NCBI GenBank assembly: GCA_963840425.1
Contig: CAWIYZ010000012.1
Span: forward strand, 1 to 64,000
Length of the DNA stretch: 64,000 bases
From: CADEFX01 sp963840425
Lineage (GTDB): Bacteria; Pseudomonadota; Alphaproteobacteria; Rhizobiales; Hyphomicrobiaceae
Direction of reading: 5' to 3'
A model generated the notes under the pieces. It was not told the origin of the DNA, did no database searches, and saw only the letters and a program-made list of their open reading frames with translations. Shown here one piece after another: positions 31,023 through 38,835 of this stretch. Both the position numbers and the translations under genes were made by a program. Each line of letters starts with the position of its first letter. The stretch's first letter is position 1.

Positions 31023-32258
31023 TTACTCCGCGGCCATGCGGGCCGCCGGCTCCTTGGCGGCGCCCTCCGCGAACAGCGCCTCGATCTCTGCCGTGGAGAA
31101 ACCCGCCTCGGACAGCACCTCGCGCGTGTGCTGACCGAACAGCGGGGCAGGCGTGAGGATGGCACCGGGTGTCCCGGAGAATTTCACCGGCAGCCCAATG
31201 GTGCGCACATCACCTGCCACGGGGTGCTCTACGGTCGGCACCATGTCGCGCGCCAGAGTTTGGGGATGCTCGTGCATCTCGCCGACAGAGAGTACCGGAC
31301 CACTTGGAATGCCGATCGCCTCCAACTCCTTCAGCCACTCCGACGTGGTGCGTTTCTTGAACTCTACTGTCAGCATCTCGATCAGAACCGGGAGATTGCC
31401 CATGCGGTCCCGCCCCGTGCGAAAGCGCGGATCGTCGGCAAGCTCCGGTACGCCAAGAAGGTTTACGAGCATGGGGTACATCTTCTGGTTGGATGCACCG
31501 ACGTTTATCCAGCCGTCCTTGGTCTCGAAGGCCTGGTATGGGCCATTCAGGGGGTGGGCGGAGCCTAGCGGCCCGGGCGACACGCCGGTGGCGAGACAGA
31601 TGGCCGATTGCCAGTAGGTGAGTGTGATGCCGGCCTCGAACAGGGAGGTATCGACGAACTGTCCTTCGCCGGTTCTGAGCTTATGGGCGTAGGCAGCGCA
31701 CACGCCCATGGCGCCGAGGATGCCGGCAGTGATGTCGCAGGCGGGTGAGCCGACTTTTACGGGCGGCCGGCCTGGTCCCTCGCCGGTGATCGACATGAGG
31801 CCCGACATCCCCTGGGCGATCAGGTCGTAGCCGCCCTGATTGGCAAACGGGCCGGTGCGCCCGAACCCGGAGATGGCGCAATAAATGAGGCCGGGGCTGA
31901 TTTTCTTGAGGTCTTCGTAGCCCAAGCCCAGCTTGTCGAGCGTGTCGTGACGATAGTTTTCGATCAGAACGTCGGCGGTCTTGGCCAGGCGCTTCAGGGC
32001 CTCGCGCGCGAGCGGTCTCTTGAGATCCAGGACGATGCCGCGCTTGTTGCGGTTCATCATCATGTAGGCCGCCGACTCGCCTTTGATGTCTGGCGGCAGC
32101 ATCCGGCGGGTATCGTCGCCCCCGTCGGCTTTCTCGACCTTGACGACGTCGGCGCCCATGTCGGCGAGCATGCGCCCGCACGTCGGGCCGGCCATCACAT
32201 GCGCCAGATCCAGAACGCGCATGCCGACCAGCGGACCTTTGCGCTCGGGTATCGTCAT
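31023..32258 (-). CDS. Family III (CaiB/BaiF) CoA-transferase
   Basis: A 411-residue class III CoA-transferase moving CoA between carboxylic acids. The start GPLVGMRVLDLAHVMAGPTCGRMLADMGADVVKVE is characteristic and is cited here as consecutive motifs (about residues 8-43). The conserved Asp that forms the acyl anhydride is expected in SPACDITAG near residue 174. NGPYQAFETKDGW is a second family segment. The acids used are unknown. It shares the minus strand with the acyl-CoA genes around it, and the next upstream gene, a 3-hydroxyisobutyryl-CoA hydrolase, ends 49 bases away, so they may be one operon. Confidence 0.88.
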   Translation of the reverse strand: MTIPERKGPLVGMRVLDLAHVMAGPTCGRMLADMGADVVKVEKADGGDDTRRMLPPDIKGESAAYMMMNRNKRGIVLDLKRPLAREALKRLAKTADVLIENYRHDTLDKLGLGYEDLKKISPGLIYCAISGFGRTGPFANQGGYDLIAQGMSGLMSITGEGPGRPPVKVGSPACDITAGILGAMGVCAAYAHKLRTGEGQFVDTSLFEAGITLTYWQSAICLATGVSPGPLGSAHPLNGPYQAFETKDGWINVGASNQKMYPMLVNLLGVPELADDPRFRTGRDRMGNLPVLIEMLTVEFKKRTTSEWLKELEAIGIPSGPVLSVGEMHEHPQTLARDMVPTVEHPVAGDVRTIGLPVKFSGTPGAILTPAPLFGQHTREVLSEAGFSTAEIEALFAEGAAKEPAARMAAE

Positions 32259-32307
32259 ACATTCTTCTCCTGAACCATTCCTACGGCTTGCATCGCCTGC
32301 AGCGTAC

Positions 32308-33384
32308 TCAATTCGTTTCAGCCGGCGGCTTCAGTCCAAGCTCCTCTCCCTCGGGCAGGGGCGCCAGCCATTCCTCCACCAGCTCCGCCTTCACGTCTTC
32401 GACGCGAGGCGGGCGCCACTTGGGTTTGCGGTCCTTGTCGACAATCAGCGCGCGCACGCCTTCGATGAACTCACCATGCTCGAACAGGCGCACGCACAGA
32501 CGGTACTCGACATTGAGCGCAGCCTCGAGCGAGCCGAGCTTGCGGGCGTTGCGGATGGCAGCCAGTGTCAGCTTGAGGCTCAACGGTGATTTGGTGGCGA
32601 ACTCGGCGAGGCGGGTTCTGGCCCAATCGCTGTCCATACGCTCGAGCTCCGCGCGGATCTCCTCGACTGTGTCGAAACGGAAGGCATGCTGGATCGCCTC
32701 GGACTTCTGAGCCAGCTCCGAAGCTGGGGGCTGCCCGGCATGGTCCTCGATAACGGCATCCACCTCCGAGGCTGGCGTGCTGACCAGGGCCGCAGCCAAG
32801 TCGCCGAGGCGGTCTGAGGGAACGAAAATGTCCGCGAATCCGGCGAACATCGTGCCGGCGCCCCGCATGCGCTCGCCGGTGAGGCCCAGATAGACCCCGG
32901 TCTCGGCCGGCGCCCGCGACAGGAGCCATGTGCCTCCGATATCGGGAATGAGGCCGATACTGGTCTCAGGCATTGCGAGCTGGCTCTTCTCGGTGACGAT
33001 ACGGTGTCGGCCATGCGCCGAGAGGCCGATGCCGCCACCCATGACGATGCCGTCCATGAAGGCAACGTAAGGCTTGGGATAGCGCGCGATCAGCGCGTTG
33101 AGGCGGTATTCCTCGCTCCAGAAAGTGCGCGCATCGGCCGAGCCGTTGGAGCGGCTGTCGTAGAGCCAGCGCACATCGCCCCCCGCGCACAGGGCTCGGT
33201 CGCCCGCGCCGTCGAGCAGCACCAGCTCGACATCGGCGTCGTCTTTCCAGGCGAGCATGGCCTTCCAGATCTCGCGCACCATGCCCAGCGTGAGGGCGTT
33301 CAGGGCCTGCGGCCGGTTGAGCGTGATGCGGCCGGCGCGGCCCTCGCGGCGGATCAGAACTTCGGGATTGGCAACGGCGTCCAT
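32308..33384 (-). CDS. 3-hydroxyisobutyryl-CoA hydrolase / enoyl-CoA hydratase family protein
   Basis: A 358-residue crotonase-fold enzyme with the length and C-terminal ECH_2 region of 3-hydroxyisobutyryl-CoA hydrolases, which free 3-hydroxyisobutyrate in valine breakdown. Oxyanion-hole segments are RALCAGGDVRWLY and MDGIVMGGGIGLSAHG. The MPETSIGLIPDIGGTWLLSR motif holds the catalytic Glu, and KSPLSLKLTLAAIRNA and FxEGVRALIVDKDRKPKW-type segments (FIEGVRALIVDKD) mark the subfamily. ATG 33384 was used; a TTG-initiated extension to 33444 is possible. Isobutyryl-CoA dehydrogenase and MmsA nearby support a valine role. Confidence 0.87.
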   Translation of the reverse strand: MDAVANPEVLIRREGRAGRITLNRPQALNALTLGMVREIWKAMLAWKDDADVELVLLDGAGDRALCAGGDVRWLYDSRSNGSADARTFWSEEYRLNALIARYPKPYVAFMDGIVMGGGIGLSAHGRHRIVTEKSQLAMPETSIGLIPDIGGTWLLSRAPAETGVYLGLTGERMRGAGTMFAGFADIFVPSDRLGDLAAALVSTPASEVDAVIEDHAGQPPASELAQKSEAIQHAFRFDTVEEIRAELERMDSDWARTRLAEFATKSPLSLKLTLAAIRNARKLGSLEAALNVEYRLCVRLFEHGEFIEGVRALIVDKDRKPKWRPPRVEDVKAELVEEWLAPLPEGEELGLKPPAETN

Positions 33385-33478
33385 GCGGCTCGATACATCT
33401 GACAGGCCTGAGCGACGATTAAACGAGGCGGCGGGCTCCGCCAAGTCTTAGCGCACGAGGTGGTCTCGGCAAGGCGTT

Positions 33479-33850
33479 TCAGGACGGCAGGGTTCGAGGG
33501 CCAAGCCCGAGTATGTCGAGCATGATCGCCATGCCCACTCCTGCGGCGACGAGGGCGAGACCAGTCAGGAATATCACCCTGGCCCGCTCATAGTTGACGA
33601 CGATGAGTGACCGGATCGATAGCAGATCCGCCAAAGCTTTGGCCTGCAGGGCGATGCCGACGACGATCGGCACGGCGGCGGCGATATCGACCCGGCTCCA
33701 GGCGATCGGGTTAGAGGCCCATTGATTGAGGAAGCCCAGCGAAAAACCAAGAATTATGCCAACAGCCGTAATCGACCCGTTGCGGAAGTTCGCATCGATC
33801 CGCTCTTCCTGATCGGTCCCGGTGGGATCGCTGTTCAATGGCTCCTGCAT
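33479..33850 (-). CDS. Small three-helix membrane protein of unknown function
   Basis: A 123-residue protein not recognised. A charged N-terminus (MQEPLNSDPTGTDQEERID) precedes three hydrophobic helices at about residues 27-45, 54-76 and 91-114. The segment between helices 2 and 3 (LLSIRSLIVVNYERARV) is basic and probably cytoplasmic. Codon use is like the neighbours and the frame is fully open, so it is likely real. It lies 78 bases after the PagL-like gene on the same strand; whether the two work together is unknown. Confidence 0.65.
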   Translation of the reverse strand: MQEPLNSDPTGTDQEERIDANFRNGSITAVGIILGFSLGFLNQWASNPIAWSRVDIAAAVPIVVGIALQAKALADLLSIRSLIVVNYERARVIFLTGLALVAAGVGMAIMLDILGLGPRTLPS

Positions 33851-33928
33851 GGCTTGCTCCGATGCAGCACAGGCAATAATAGCGTGTGCGCCGCCTATCG
33901 GAAATCCGCCGGTACTCGGTTGCCTGTG

Positions 33929-34496
33929 TCAGAACTTGTAGCCGTAACGGGCACCCAGCGAGTTCGAGCCCTTCGTTGGAGTTCTGCGTGTAGCCGTTGG
34001 AGATGTGCTCGAAGTAGACCGAAATGCTGTTGTGGCCGTCCCAGCGCCAGCCGATTTCGGCTGGGATGTGGAACAGCACGCGCGAGCCGAGGGCCTTCTT
34101 GGTGGGATCGACCGGGTCGACCTCGCCGTCATGGATGGCAGCGCCGAGGCCGAGGCCGAAGAAGATGCCGGACGGCGTTTCCACCTGCCAGCGGGCATCG
34201 ATATAAGCCTTGCTGGTGCCCCCATCCGTGTTGATGGAGGCCCCGACCGCAGGGCGCAGATGGCCCAGCCAAAGGGGCAGGCTGGGCGTCAGCAGCGCCT
34301 CGATGTTGATGTCCACCGATTCCGGCTCACGCCGGAAGCCGCTCCAGAGGTCGCCCGGATCGTGCCAGAGCGCGCCGATCTTCACCTCGGCAATGAATCC
34401 CAGGGGCTCTCCCGCGCGCATCGGTTCAGGTGTCGCAGCAACCCAAGCAGCCACGATGGCGGCTGCTCCGCATTTGATATTGTAACCGAGTTTCAA
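33929..34496 (-). pseudogene. PagL-like lipid A 3-O-deacylase, C-terminus frameshifted
   Basis: A signal peptide (from TTG 34496, preceded by AGGGG; cleavage likely near residue 25) is followed by an eight-strand-barrel-like sequence. FEHISNGYTQNSNEGL matches the PagL active site, with the His-x-Ser pair and a downstream Glu. PagL removes the 3-O acyl chain from lipid A in the outer membrane. Near 33964-33967 one extra base shifts the frame. Correcting it gives NSLGARYGYKF then stop at 33929, the aromatic C-terminus needed for outer-membrane insertion. Uncorrected, the reading continues into the next gene's region to 33711. The catalytic residues lie before the shift. Confidence 0.75.
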
Positions 34497-34600
34497 CGTT
34501 CTAGCCCCTGCAGCGCGTCGCACGGCCCCCGACGCGGGTATCGCTTGTGCTCCCGTTCGCTGCTCCGGACAAGCCCGGGTTGCGATACGCGGACGATTTT

Positions 34601-35752
34601 TCAGCCTCTGTTTCCACCCAGCACCTTGCGGGAGATGACGACGCGCATGATCTCGTTGGTGCCCTCCAGGATCTGGTGCACGCGCAAGTCGCGCACGAGC
34701 TTCTCCAGACCATAGTCCTTGAGGTAGCCATAGCCGCCATGGAGCTGCAGCGCCTGATTGCAGACCTCGAAGCCGAGGTCGGTGGCGTAGCGCTTGCCCA
34801 TGGCGGAATACATGGAGGCCTGCGGGTCGGCGCGGTCGAGGGCATCGGCGGCGCGGTAGATCATCAGGCGCGCCGCTTCCAGGTCGGTCGCCATGTCGGC
34901 GATCTTGAACTGAAGAGCCTGAAAATCTGCCAGCGCCTTGCCGAAGGCTTTGCGCTCGAACATGTAGGCCCTGGCCTTGTCCACGGCGGACCAGGCGGCG
35001 CCCAGGGAGCAGGCGCCGATGTTGACCCGTCCGCCGTCAAGGCCGCTCATGGCGAACTTGAAGCCCTGGCCCTCGATGCCGCCGACGAGGTTGGTGGCTG
35101 GCACCCGGCAATTCTCCAGGATGACCTGGCGCGTCGGTTGGGCGTTCCAGCCCATCTTCTTTTCCAGCGCACCGAATGAGAGGCCCGACGTGTCCTTCAT
35201 GACGGCGAAGGCTGACACGCCGCCGGCACCCTCGCTGCCGGTGCGGGCGAAGATGAAATAGAACTCGGCAGCCCCGGCGCCCGAGATGAACTGCTTGGTG
35301 CCGGTGAGAACGTACGCATCGCCGTCCTTGCGCGCCGAGGTCTTGAGCGCGGCGGCATCCGAGCCCGCGCCGGGCTCCGTCAGGCAGTAGGCCGAGAGCC
35401 ATTCCATGGACGCCAGTTTCGGCATCCACGCCTTGATCTGCTCCGGCGTGCCGTACTTGGCGACCATCCAGGCCACCATATTGTGGATCGAGATGTACGA
35501 GGAAATGGCGGGGCAGCCGTAGGCCAGCGCCTCCATGATCAGCGCACCGTCCAGGCGCGAGAGCCCCGAGCCGCCTTTGTCGGCCGGCACGTAGATGGTC
35601 GCCATGCCGAGGGCCGCAGTCTCGCGGATCACGTCGACGGGGAAGTGGCTCTTCTCGTCCCACTCCGATGCGCTGGGCGCAATGCGCTCCTTGGCGAAGT
35701 TGAGCGCCGTCTCCTGGATGGCGGCTTGTTCTTCGGTCAGGGCGAAGTGCAT
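34601..35752 (-). CDS. Acyl-CoA dehydrogenase, isobutyryl-CoA dehydrogenase-like
   Basis: A 383-residue FAD enzyme of the acyl-CoA dehydrogenase family. AYCLTEPGAGSDAAALKTSA (about residues 122-141) and a C-terminal LHGGYGYLKDYGLEKLVRD motif are family signatures. The catalytic base of this subgroup is expected in the QILEGTNEIMR segment near residue 367. Overall sequence style resembles short/branched-chain (ACAD8-type) enzymes that oxidise isobutyryl-CoA to methacrylyl-CoA. The 3-hydroxyisobutyryl-CoA hydrolase and MmsA genes in the same region fit valine degradation. Substrate choice is inferred from context and similarity. Confidence 0.88.
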   Translation of the reverse strand: MHFALTEEQAAIQETALNFAKERIAPSASEWDEKSHFPVDVIRETAALGMATIYVPADKGGSGLSRLDGALIMEALAYGCPAISSYISIHNMVAWMVAKYGTPEQIKAWMPKLASMEWLSAYCLTEPGAGSDAAALKTSARKDGDAYVLTGTKQFISGAGAAEFYFIFARTGSEGAGGVSAFAVMKDTSGLSFGALEKKMGWNAQPTRQVILENCRVPATNLVGGIEGQGFKFAMSGLDGGRVNIGACSLGAAWSAVDKARAYMFERKAFGKALADFQALQFKIADMATDLEAARLMIYRAADALDRADPQASMYSAMGKRYATDLGFEVCNQALQLHGGYGYLKDYGLEKLVRDLRVHQILEGTNEIMRVVISRKVLGGNRG

Positions 35753-35781
35753 GCGTCTTTCCTCTGTTTCTCGGCAGTGTC

Positions 35782-36429
35782 TTACGCTCTCAGCGGCTTC
35801 ATGCGCTCGCCCGGCATCAGCTCATAGGGACCTTTCCAGCCGGGCAGGGCGCGGATGCGCTCGAGCCAAGCAGCGAGGTGGGGATTGCTCTTGGCCCAGT
35901 CGTAGCCGCTTTCCTCGGACGGATAGAACATGTATCCGGCCAGTGAGAAGTCGGCGATCGTGGGCTGATCACCGATGACGAACTTCGATTTGCTCAGGTG
36001 CCGCTCGACGACATCGAGTGCGGCATCGAACCGGCCCTTGAGGAAAGCGAGCACGGCCGGGTCGGGCGCCTGCTGCAAGAACGACTTCATGAAGCGGTGC
36101 GTGGCGAAGTAGCTGGTGAACTTGTGGTTGTCGAACAGCATCCAGCGGAGCGCCTCGAGCCGGTCGCTTTCGGCAGGCTTGAACTTGCCGGTCGTGTCGG
36201 CGAGGTAGGTCAGGATGGCGCCCGATTGAGTGAGCCGGCCGCCATCGCACTCCAGCACGGGAGCTTCGCCCATGATGTTGACGCTCTCGCGCCACTTCGG
36301 GTCGCGCGTCATGCCTTTCATGAAATCGGTGAACACGGGCTCCCAGTCGAGGCCGGCGCAATTGAGATAGAGCGCGACCTTGTAGGAGTTTCCGGATTGG
36401 CAGAAGCAGTGCAGCTTGTATTGCGCCAT
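35782..36429 (-). CDS. Glutathione S-transferase family protein
   Basis: A 215-residue GST. The N-terminal thioredoxin-like domain (about 1-80) starts YKLHCFCQSGNSYKVALYL, with Ser/Cys candidates for the glutathione-activating residue, and has the APVLECDGGRLTQSGAIL motif (cis-Pro and the Ser that binds the glutathione gamma-glutamyl group). The helical C-terminal domain (about 90-215) contains FVIGDQPTIADFSLAGY, the usual N-capping motif. It follows the acyl-CoA dehydrogenase's upstream side with a 29-base gap and is likely co-transcribed with it. The substrate is unknown. Confidence 0.88.
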   Translation of the reverse strand: MAQYKLHCFCQSGNSYKVALYLNCAGLDWEPVFTDFMKGMTRDPKWRESVNIMGEAPVLECDGGRLTQSGAILTYLADTTGKFKPAESDRLEALRWMLFDNHKFTSYFATHRFMKSFLQQAPDPAVLAFLKGRFDAALDVVERHLSKSKFVIGDQPTIADFSLAGYMFYPSEESGYDWAKSNPHLAAWLERIRALPGWKGPYELMPGERMKPLRA

Positions 36430-36506
36430 GACGATCCACCCCGTGTTCGGCTTCCACAGCAAACTAGCATGAGGGCCTTCCAATTCGCATCCCGCCAGAA
36501 CGTTCT

Positions 36507-36944
36507 ATGAGGCAAGCCCGGAACCTGCCGCTCGCTGCCGCGCTTCTGGTTGCGCTGGGTTTGGGCCTATTTGTCGTCTACCGCGAGTTTGCGCCTGCCG
36601 TAACCGGCTGCCGGGCCGGGAGCGGCCACATGGAGCGGATCGAGCTGCTGTTCGGCATGGGCCGCAAAGGCGGCGGGGAGATCGGCGAGGAAGAATGGCG
36701 CGCATTTCTCGATACCGAAGTGACGCCGCGCTTTTCAGATGGCCTTACCGTTCTGACCGGCTACGGCCAGTGGCGCAATGCCAGCGGCGCCATCGCCAAG
36801 GAGACGTCGCGCGTGCTTCTGATCTGGGCGAGGCCAGATGCCGTAAACAATCAGAAAATTGAAACTATCCGCGCCGCCTGGAAGGCGCGGTTCTCCCAGG
36901 AGAGCGTCATGCGCGTGGATGAGACGTCCTGTGTGTCGTTCTAG
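36507..36944 (+). CDS. DUF3574-like exported or membrane-anchored protein
   Basis: A 145-residue protein. An N-terminal hydrophobic helix (about residues 8-25) acts as signal or anchor. The rest (about 40-140) matches my recollection of the DUF3574 family: IELLFGMGRKGGGEIGEEEW, FLDTEVTPRFSDGLTVLTGYGQW and ETSRVLLIW, here as separate pieces. One Cys (about 35) directly follows the hydrophobic region and two more residues of interest are near the end (ETSCVSF). The function is unknown. It is divergent from the GST gene; the starts are 77 bases apart. Confidence 0.75.
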   Translation: MRQARNLPLAAALLVALGLGLFVVYREFAPAVTGCRAGSGHMERIELLFGMGRKGGGEIGEEEWRAFLDTEVTPRFSDGLTVLTGYGQWRNASGAIAKETSRVLLIWARPDAVNNQKIETIRAAWKARFSQESVMRVDETSCVSF

Positions 36945-36958
36945 TATTGATCCAGATC

Positions 36959-37004
36959 GAGAAATTTGCCCGGGAGATAGGCCGCGAACAGCGGCGAATT
37001 TCTC
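36959..37004. repeat. 12-bp inverted repeat between DUF3574 and M20 peptidase genes
   Basis: GAGAAATTTGCC (36959-36970) pairs with GGCGAATTTCTC (36993-37004), with one G-U pair, around a 22-base loop. It lies just after the DUF3574 gene. No T-tract follows in either direction, so it is not a classical terminator. It may be an mRNA-end hairpin or a protein-binding palindrome. Confidence 0.6.
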
Positions 37005-37082
37005 AATCATTACGCTAGACCAAACCGTTCACCTTTGAGGTGGTATATCTCGCCCCTGACGGCGCTACGGATGAGGGCCTCC

Positions 37083-38474
37083 GTGACCGAAGACGTGATT
37101 ACCTTCCTCGAGCGGGAGCATGACGCGATCCTCGAGCGGTTGAAGGCCGTGCTGCGGCTGCCGAGCGTCAGCACCGACCCCGCCTATGCGGACGGCTTGA
37201 AGGCGGCGCGCTCCTTCTTCATGGACCGGTTGAGCGCGATCGGCCTTCAGGACGTGCAGTTGCTGGATGGCGGCGGGCATCCGGCCGTCTATGGTGCGTG
37301 GAACGGCGCACCGGGCGCCCCGACACTCATTGTCTATGGCCATTACGATGTACAGCCGCCCGAGCCGTTCGAGCTGTGGCAGAGCCCGCCTTTCGAGCCC
37401 ACGGTGCGGAATGGCCGCCTTTACGCACGCGGCGCCTCGGATGTGAAGGGCTCCACCACGATCGCCGTAGAAACCGTAGCGGCCTACCTCGCCGTCACTC
37501 AGCGCTGTCCAGTGAACGTGAAGATCTTCATCGAAGGCGAGGAGGAGATCGGCAGCCCGAGCCTGCGCCGGATCGTCGAGCGCCACCGCGATCTGCTGCA
37601 AGCCGATGGCATGATCTCGGCCGATGGGGGCCGCGGCAGCACGGAGGTGCCCACGCTCAACACGGGGGCACGCGGTATCGCTTGGCTCGAGGTCAACGTG
37701 CGCACGGCCGCCAAGGACATGCACTCGGGCCGCTACGGCGGCGCGCTGCGCAATGCGCTGCATGAGCTGGCGGCGCTGATTGCATCCCTGCACGATCCGG
37801 AAGGGCGCATCGCGGTGCCGGAATACATGGCCGGCGCGCCCGCGCTGACTGAGCGGCAGCGATCTGACGCTGCGGCCTTGGCCATCGACGAGACGGCTTT
37901 CTATGCGGAGTTGCAAGGCGTACCGCGCGGTGATCGCAGCTATTCCGTGGTTGAACGGCTGACGCTGCTGCCCACCATCGAGGTCAACGGCATGTGTGGC
38001 GGCTATACCGGCCCCGGCGGCAAGACCGTGCTGCCGTGCACGGCGACGGCCAAGCTCACCATGCGGCTCGTGCCCGGCCAGGATCCGCAAAAGGCCGTGG
38101 AGGCCGTGCGCAGGCATCTGGAGGCACGCTGTCCCTGCGGTGTGAAGCTGACGTTCTCGCAGAACGGTGGCGGCTCACCGGCCTCATCGCTCGAGGCTGG
38201 CCATCCTCTGCTGGTTGCGGCGGAGACGGTTATCGAGCGCACGACGGGCCAGCGGCCGGTGCTGACCCGTCTCGGCGGCACTGTGCCGATCCTGGCGATC
38301 TTCAAGGAGATGCTGGGACTGGATGCCCTCGTGTTCGGATTTGCCAAGCCGGACGAGGACGTACACGCGCCCAACGAATTCTTCCATCTGTCGTCGATCC
38401 CTGAAGGCTTGAGAGCATGGACGCTGCTGCTGGCCGAGCTTGCCAAGTTCAAGCCGGAGGAGTTCCACGCCTAA
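37083..38474 (+). CDS. M20 family metallopeptidase (dipeptidase)
   Basis: A 463-residue zinc peptidase of the M20/ArgE/DapE family. Metal-binding motifs are IVYGHYDVQPPEP (His and Asp), ARGASDVKGS (bridging Asp), FIEGEEEIGSP (catalytic Glu and ligand) and a C-terminal DEDVHAPNEFF (His). The dimerisation domain lies at about residues 205-360. GTG 37083 was chosen because GAGG sits 6 bases before it; ATG 37071 is an alternative in the same frame. The family as a whole cleaves dipeptides or N-acyl amino acids; the exact substrate is unknown. It probably acts in the cytoplasm. Confidence 0.87.
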   Translation: MTEDVITFLEREHDAILERLKAVLRLPSVSTDPAYADGLKAARSFFMDRLSAIGLQDVQLLDGGGHPAVYGAWNGAPGAPTLIVYGHYDVQPPEPFELWQSPPFEPTVRNGRLYARGASDVKGSTTIAVETVAAYLAVTQRCPVNVKIFIEGEEEIGSPSLRRIVERHRDLLQADGMISADGGRGSTEVPTLNTGARGIAWLEVNVRTAAKDMHSGRYGGALRNALHELAALIASLHDPEGRIAVPEYMAGAPALTERQRSDAAALAIDETAFYAELQGVPRGDRSYSVVERLTLLPTIEVNGMCGGYTGPGGKTVLPCTATAKLTMRLVPGQDPQKAVEAVRRHLEARCPCGVKLTFSQNGGGSPASSLEAGHPLLVAAETVIERTTGQRPVLTRLGGTVPILAIFKEMLGLDALVFGFAKPDEDVHAPNEFFHLSSIPEGLRAWTLLLAELAKFKPEEFHA

Positions 38475-38576
38475 GCGGCGTCAGACCGGCCGGCCAGGAA
38501 CGATCGTGCGGGGGGTTGCGTTGCACCATGGCTTTGGCGCGCTTTGGGCGCGCATCCGTTGTCATGGAGGCTCGTC

Positions 38577-38828
38577 ATGCGCACCCTGCTCGCCACCACG
38601 GCGCTGTTTTGCGTTGGCATGGCTGTCGAGGCACTGGCCACACCATCGCTGACCCGAGATCAATCGACCCGCCTGCAAGCTGCCATGGATGCGCAAGGCT
38701 GCGCCGGCGGCAACATCAGCGTCGGCGAGAGCGGGTTCGAGATCGTGCGCGCCGAATGCGGTGGCAGGATCTACGATCTGGTCTTCGATCACGAGTACAA
38801 GTTGCTGAAGAAGGACGCGCGGAATTAG
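38577..38828 (+). CDS. Small secreted PepSY-like protein
   Basis: An 83-residue protein starting at ATG 38577 with GGAGG 6 bases upstream. The signal peptide MRTLLATTALFCVGMAVEALA is likely cut after ALA (about residue 22). The mature part (about 60 residues) has a repeated beta/alpha pattern, with two Cys (QGCAGG and AECGGR) that may be disulfide-linked, and the ending IYDLVFDHEYKLLKK. This resembles small PepSY-type periplasmic domains, but the assignment is tentative. It converges with mmsA, whose stop is 8 bases away. Confidence 0.65.
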   Translation: MRTLLATTALFCVGMAVEALATPSLTRDQSTRLQAAMDAQGCAGGNISVGESGFEIVRAECGGRIYDLVFDHEYKLLKKDARN

Positions 38829-38835
38829 CGGGTGC

